From Clostridia bacterium (GTDB lineage Bacteria; Bacillota; Clostridia; Lachnospirales; Lachnospiraceae), in contig CAJTAK010000006.1 of the NCBI GenBank assembly GCA_910574255.1, forward strand, positions 234,293 to 298,292: 64,000 bases of DNA. The letters run 5' to 3'. Of the stretch, positions 60,062 to 64,000 are shown one piece after another. Both the position numbers and the translations under genes were made by a program. Below the pieces are notes generated by a model that had not been told where the DNA came from, searched no databases, and saw nothing but the letters and a program-made list of their open reading frames with translations. Position 1 is the stretch's first letter, and each line of letters starts with the position of its first letter.

Positions 60062-61108
60062 ATGGAAAAGAATCAGATGAGGATGGCCAGATTTACAGAG
60101 CCCTATGTTATTCGTTTTGAAACCAGTGAAATTCCTGTTCCGAAAAAGGGACAGGTATTATTAAAGGTATTGAGATGTGGTATCTGCGGTTCGGATCCTA
60201 CTACGTTTAAGGGAATGCATCCTTTCTGCCCACCGCCGGTGGTTATGGGGCATGAGTTTTCGGGGATAATTGCAGAATTGGGAGAGGGAATCACTGACCT
60301 GTCGGTGGGAGACAGGGTTACAGTGCTTCCCCATCTTACCTGTGGTGAGTGTGACCGGTGTAGAGAAAACAGAAGTAATCTTTGCGAAACTGTAAAATGC
60401 ATAGGAGGACAGGCTGACGGGGCGCATTGTGAATATATTGCCCTGGATCGTCACATGATTTTTCCTATAGCGGATACAATGAGCTTTGAGAGTGCGGCAA
60501 TGGTGGAACCGGCAGCAGTTGGCTATCATGGCGCTGTGAGAGCGAATATTACCCGGGATGATTATGCGCTTGTTTTCGGTGCGGGGACCATAGGGATTTT
60601 TGCAATGCAGGCATGCAAAGCCAGAGGAGCAAAAAGAGTGTTTATTACGGATGTGGATGCTGAACGGTTAGAACTGGCATTGTCGTTGGGGGCTGATGGA
60701 ATCATTAATCAAAGTAAAGAGTCTCTGGAAGAAGGGCTTACACGGCTTTGTGGTGATACTCATAGGATTGATAAGTTTTTTGAATGTGTCGGTGGAAAAG
60801 GAGCTGTGCTGGATCAAATTATTTCTATCGCCAGGAGAGGAACAACGATTGTTATGATTGGTATCCAAAATGAAGGATGCCATGTAGAGAAGCTTCCGTA
60901 TTTGGGGGAACATGAGCTTTCCCTGCTTGGTTCCAATATGTATGATGCGCAGGATTATAAGGAAGTTATTGATTTTATGGGCAGGAATGAAATTCGAACA
61001 GAGGGGATGATAACGCATACATTTAAGTTCGATGATCTGATGGAGGCGTTTGATCTTGCAGTGAATAAGAAAGAAAAATTCATGAAGATTATGCTGGAAA
61101 TGGATTAA
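60062..61108 (+). CDS. Zinc-dependent alcohol/polyol dehydrogenase (MDR family)
   Basis: A 348-residue medium-chain dehydrogenase of the sorbitol/threonine dehydrogenase type. The catalytic zinc site is RCGICGSD and GHEFSG, the structural zinc has four Cys in CGECDRCRENRSNLC, and the NAD loop is GAGTIGIFAMQACKARGA. Start is ATG 60062 after GAAGGGAT. It probably oxidises the imported sugar alcohol or a later intermediate, together with the Gfo/Idh enzyme. Confidence 0.92.
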   Translation: MEKNQMRMARFTEPYVIRFETSEIPVPKKGQVLLKVLRCGICGSDPTTFKGMHPFCPPPVVMGHEFSGIIAELGEGITDLSVGDRVTVLPHLTCGECDRCRENRSNLCETVKCIGGQADGAHCEYIALDRHMIFPIADTMSFESAAMVEPAAVGYHGAVRANITRDDYALVFGAGTIGIFAMQACKARGAKRVFITDVDAERLELALSLGADGIINQSKESLEEGLTRLCGDTHRIDKFFECVGGKGAVLDQIISIARRGTTIVMIGIQNEGCHVEKLPYLGEHELSLLGSNMYDAQDYKEVIDFMGRNEIRTEGMITHTFKFDDLMEAFDLAVNKKEKFMKIMLEMD

Positions 61109-61127
61109 TTGCACGGAGGAGACAGAC

Positions 61128-62630
61128 GTGGCAGAAAAATTATTGTTTAGTGCAAAGAATATTTCGAAAAGCTTCCCGGGAGTTAAAGCGCTGCAAAATG
61201 TCAGCTTTGACTTGCGGGAGGGAGAGGTACATGCGCTTCTTGGGGAAAATGGAGCTGGGAAATCAACCTTAATAAAGATTTTGGGCGGAAATTACCAACC
61301 GGATTCCGGAGTGATTGAAATAGAAGGCCAGACGATAAAAGGGATGACAATTCAGGAATCTAAAAGCTATGGCATTAGTGTCGTACATCAGGAATTGTGT
61401 CTTGCTCAAAACATGAAAGTTTATGAGAATATACTTCTGGGGCGTGAAATTGTAAAATTTGGTGTTTGTAATGAAAAAGCAATGATGCGATATGCCGAAG
61501 ATGTACTTAAGAGTCTCAATCTTGATATTGATCCTTTGGACATGACAGTCTCGCTGTCAACAGGAAAGAGACAAATGATAGAAATTGCTAAAGCGGTGTC
61601 ATATGGAGCGAAGATCATTGTTATGGATGAACCTACATCATCCCTTTCTGATAATGAAGTAAATGCGCTGTTTAATACTATCTACACCTTGAAAGAGCGG
61701 GGTGTAGGCATTATTTATATTTCACATCGGCTTGAGGAACTGGAAACTATTGCAGATAGAGTGACGGTTCTCAGAGATGGACAATGGATTGCGACAATGG
61801 ATTACAAGGATGTCAGCCGAACACGTATTATTAATATGATGGTAGGACGTGAAATTGCGGATATGTACCCCAAAAAACGGCCTTGCGGAACGGAAGTTGT
61901 GTTTCGGGTAGATGGGTTGAATACCGGTAAAGTAAAGAATGTTTCATTTGACGTAAAAAAGGGGGAGATTCTTGGATTCTTTGGACTTGTAGGGGCAGGG
62001 CGCACGGAATTGATGGATGGTATTTTTGGAGTGGATACTGTTTTTAAAGGTACGATCGAGATGAATGGAGAACGATTGGCTATTCGTTCACCAAAAGATG
62101 CTCTTTCCAATAATATTTCTCTTGTTCCAGAAGAACGCAAGAGAAACGGCTTGATATTGATTCAGGATATAACCTTTAATGTATCAGTATGCATCTTTGA
62201 TAAGCTTATTAAATTAGGGCGTCTGGATAGTAATAAGCAGATGGAAATACTTAGATACTATAAAGAAAAATTTTCCATTAAAACACCGTCATTTAGCCAG
62301 TTTGCAGGGAACCTGTCAGGAGGGAACCAGCAGAAAGTAGTTTTGTCAAAAGCCCTCTCCGTGAATCCTCAGATCCTTATTCTTGATGAACCTACACGAG
62401 GCATTGATGTTGGCGCAAAGGCGGAAATATATAAAATCATATCAAACCTGGCGGCTGAAGGGATGAGTATTATCTGCGTTTCATCGGAATTGCCGGAAAT
62501 CATTAATCTCTGTCATAGGGTATGCATTATGAATGATGGCGAGATTGTTAAAATAATTGATAGGCAAGAGGATATGACACAAGACAGAATCATGGAATTT
62601 GCGCTGGGAGGAAAGGATAGCAATGAGTAG
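61128..62630 (+). CDS. Sugar ABC transporter ATP-binding protein, RbsA/MglA type
   Basis: A tandem ATPase of 500 residues. The first domain has GENGAGKSTLIKILGG (Walker A), LSTGKRQMIEIAKA (a changed signature) and IIVMDEPTSSL (Walker B). The second has GLVGAGRTELMDGIFG (degenerate Walker A), LSGGNQQKVVLSKAL and LILDEPTRGIDVGAKAEIY. This is the standard pattern of ribose/galactose-type importers. It overlaps the permease gene by eight bases. The periplasmic-type binding protein is not next to it. Confidence 0.94.
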   Translation: MAEKLLFSAKNISKSFPGVKALQNVSFDLREGEVHALLGENGAGKSTLIKILGGNYQPDSGVIEIEGQTIKGMTIQESKSYGISVVHQELCLAQNMKVYENILLGREIVKFGVCNEKAMMRYAEDVLKSLNLDIDPLDMTVSLSTGKRQMIEIAKAVSYGAKIIVMDEPTSSLSDNEVNALFNTIYTLKERGVGIIYISHRLEELETIADRVTVLRDGQWIATMDYKDVSRTRIINMMVGREIADMYPKKRPCGTEVVFRVDGLNTGKVKNVSFDVKKGEILGFFGLVGAGRTELMDGIFGVDTVFKGTIEMNGERLAIRSPKDALSNNISLVPEERKRNGLILIQDITFNVSVCIFDKLIKLGRLDSNKQMEILRYYKEKFSIKTPSFSQFAGNLSGGNQQKVVLSKALSVNPQILILDEPTRGIDVGAKAEIYKIISNLAAEGMSIICVSSELPEIINLCHRVCIMNDGEIVKIIDRQEDMTQDRIMEFALGGKDSNE

Positions 62631-63630
62631 TAAGATAAAATTTAAAGAAAATCCTGTGGTTAAATACTTTTCTAAATATCTTGGGGTGTATGCATTTCTT
62701 GTTGTTATTATTGTATTTATGACTGTTGTTAGTGACAAATTTTTGACGACAAGTAATATTATTAATGTCTTAAGACAGATTTCCGTAAATGCAATCATTG
62801 CTTTTGGAATGACATATTGCATACTTTTAGGAGGAATCGATCTTTCTGTTGGCGCTGTTATATGTCTTTCCGGAGTGCTGACGGCTAAGATTATAAGCGG
62901 CGGAGGTGATATTTACATTGCGATGCTTGCAGGCGTGGCGGTTGGTGTGATTTCGGGGGCATTTAATGGCATTCTGATATCAAATACGGGAATTGCAGCG
63001 TTTGTAATTACGTTTTGCTCGCAGAGTATTTGTAATGGTTTAGCCTATGTTCTGACAAAGGGCAGTCCTATTACATGTAATGAGGATTCGTTTACGTTTT
63101 TTGGAAATGGATATATTTCCTTTATTCCTGTTCCGGTTGTAATTATGCTGATAGTTTTTCTGTTGGTACTATTTCTCCTGACAAAAACCGTATTTGGAAA
63201 ATATGTATATGCTATTGGAGGTAATCGGGACTGTGCTGTTTATGCAGGCATCAATACAAAGAAAGTTGAAACTTTAGCCTATGTGCTTTCGGGCACTTTG
63301 GCGGGCCTTGCAGGAGTGATCCTTGCAGCGAGAATGTATTCTGGTCAGCCGAATGCCGGTGATGGCTACGAATTGAATGCGATTGCCGCTACGGTTATAG
63401 GAGGAACTTCTATGACTGGTGGAATTGGTTCGGTGGCGGGAACAATTCTTGGCGCTCTTATAATAGGTATTATGAATAATGGTCTGAATCTTATGAAAGC
63501 GCAATATTATTATCAAACAATTGCAAAAGGTGTAGTTATTTTGGTTGCGGTTCTTTTTGATACTTATAAAAGAAAGCTGGAGGCGAAGAGACAGCTTGAG
63601 GCGGCAGCCAATGCAGGAAAGGAAAGCTAA
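62623..63630 (+). CDS. Sugar ABC transporter permease, RbsC type
   Basis: A 335-residue membrane permease with eight to ten hydrophobic segments (BPD_transp_2). Conserved: NAIIAFGMTYCILLGGIDLSVGA, the IGGNRDCAVYAGI loop that touches the ATPase, and GDGYELNAIAATVIGGTSMTGG. ATG 62623 follows GGGAGGAAAGG and lies inside the rbsA-like gene. The next gene on the strand is a regulator, so this operon ends without a substrate-binding protein. Confidence 0.93.
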   Translation: MSSKIKFKENPVVKYFSKYLGVYAFLVVIIVFMTVVSDKFLTTSNIINVLRQISVNAIIAFGMTYCILLGGIDLSVGAVICLSGVLTAKIISGGGDIYIAMLAGVAVGVISGAFNGILISNTGIAAFVITFCSQSICNGLAYVLTKGSPITCNEDSFTFFGNGYISFIPVPVVIMLIVFLLVLFLLTKTVFGKYVYAIGGNRDCAVYAGINTKKVETLAYVLSGTLAGLAGVILAARMYSGQPNAGDGYELNAIAATVIGGTSMTGGIGSVAGTILGALIIGIMNNGLNLMKAQYYYQTIAKGVVILVAVLFDTYKRKLEAKRQLEAAANAGKES

Positions 63631-63681
63631 AAAACATAGCGTTTGGGCTTCAGTTGTTTTGGGAATGACTTGGAGTGAATA

Positions 63682-63728
63682 AACCGGTGGTCTAAGAGGA
63701 GTAAAGTTAGACCATCGGTTCCTCTTGT
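63682..63728 (+). terminator. Terminator after the sugar ABC permease gene
   Basis: AACCGGTGGTCTAA (63682-63695) pairs with TTAGACCATCGGTT (63707-63720) at 13 of 14 positions and is followed by CCTCTTGTTTTTT. Confidence 0.75.
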
Positions 63729-63833
63729 TTTTTGATTCAAAATATATGATAAGAATCGTAATTTGCATTATTTACACATTTGTGATATCATTTTGATGAA
63801 AAAATTATACATTTAGGATTGATGGATGAATAA

Positions 63834-64000
63834 ATGGATACGAATGACATGATTATAAGCAAGGGAAATATCAAGGCTGTAGCGAGCGCTCTGGCATCGC
63901 AAACAAGACTTGATATTATCAATATGCTATCAAAAAAGAATATGAATGTGACAGAAATTTCCAGTGCCATGAATATCCCGGTTTCTTCCGCAATATCTGC
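63834..64000 (+). CDS. ArsR-like winged-helix regulator (3' end outside window)
   Basis: The visible 55 codons from ATG 63834 read MDTNDMIISKGNIKAVASAL, then ASQTRLDIINMLSKKNMNVTEISSAMNIPVSSAIS, which is an ArsR-type winged helix-turn-helix. The LAS-x-TRLDIINML pattern is the usual helix before the recognition helix. The gene runs off the right edge. It could control the sugar operon before it or an operon beyond the window. Confidence 0.72.
   Translation, partial: MDTNDMIISKGNIKAVASALASQTRLDIINMLSKKNMNVTEISSAMNIPVSSAIS

Overview
The window looks like chromosome of an anaerobic, low-to-mid GC Firmicute of the Lachnospiraceae / Clostridium cluster XIVa kind. The evidence is a tryptophan T-box leader, a Tn916-type integrase and excisionase, an RF2 gene with the usual programmed frameshift, strong GGAGG-type ribosome binding sites, DUF1700/DUF4097 and PspC proteins, and AgrC/AgrA-like signalling genes. 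This assignment comes from gene content read by eye, not from a database search.

Layout. 1-4.6 kb: end of a cell-surface polysaccharide locus (a flippase cut by the window edge and three family 2 glycosyltransferases). 4.6-11.5 kb: a sugar PTS locus with a divergent PRD regulator, a family 4 phospho-glucosidase, and lactose/cellobiose-type EIIC (broken by one missing base), EIIA and EIIB, then an RDD protein and a HAD phosphatase. 11.6-15 kb: a three-gene ABC importer behind a tryptophan T-box. 15-22.5 kb: an ABC-class ATPase and a run of small-molecule-sensing regulators (XRE, WYL, TfoX-N, GyrI-like, two MerR). 22.8-25.6 kb: YfcC-type transporter with isoaspartyl dipeptidase. 25.8-29.7 kb: a decayed Tn916-like element that appears to have piled up at the start of a low-molecular-weight tyrosine phosphatase gene. 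30.3-34.9 kb: a palindrome-rich stretch holding MITE-like repeats, a PadR/DUF1700/DUF4097 envelope-stress-like operon, a PspC protein and prfB.

35-39.3 kb: an aspartate-family amino acid operon (ACT protein, homoserine dehydrogenase, a phosphoglycerate-mutase-like enzyme that probably acts as homoserine kinase, aspartate kinase). 39.4-46.2 kb: two membrane proteins, Tex, and an AgrC/AgrA-like pair followed by a CPBP protease gene with candidate LytTR sites in front. 46.3-49.6 kb: a folate operon (folE, HD protein, DUF4177, folP, folBK) with a probable tetrahydrofolate riboswitch. 49.6-56 kb: split chromate transporter, the tsaE-tsaB-rimI...tsaD set for tRNA t6A, RNase Z and ispD, interrupted by a 49-bp tandem repeat and a 217-bp MITE. 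56.2-64 kb: a sugar or polyol catabolic cluster (FGGY kinase, truncated transketolase, truncated SDR, Gfo/Idh oxidoreductase, zinc alcohol dehydrogenase, RbsA- and RbsC-like ABC proteins) with a breakpoint near 58.37 kb where two truncated genes stand head to head. An ArsR-like regulator runs off the right edge.

I found no tRNA, rRNA or CRISPR array. The observations I rate highest are the accretion site at the phosphatase gene, the MITE family with exchangeable ends, the transketolase/SDR breakpoint, the structured PadR leader, the small hairpin leader element shared by two unrelated genes, and the candidate LytTR target upstream of the CPBP gene.
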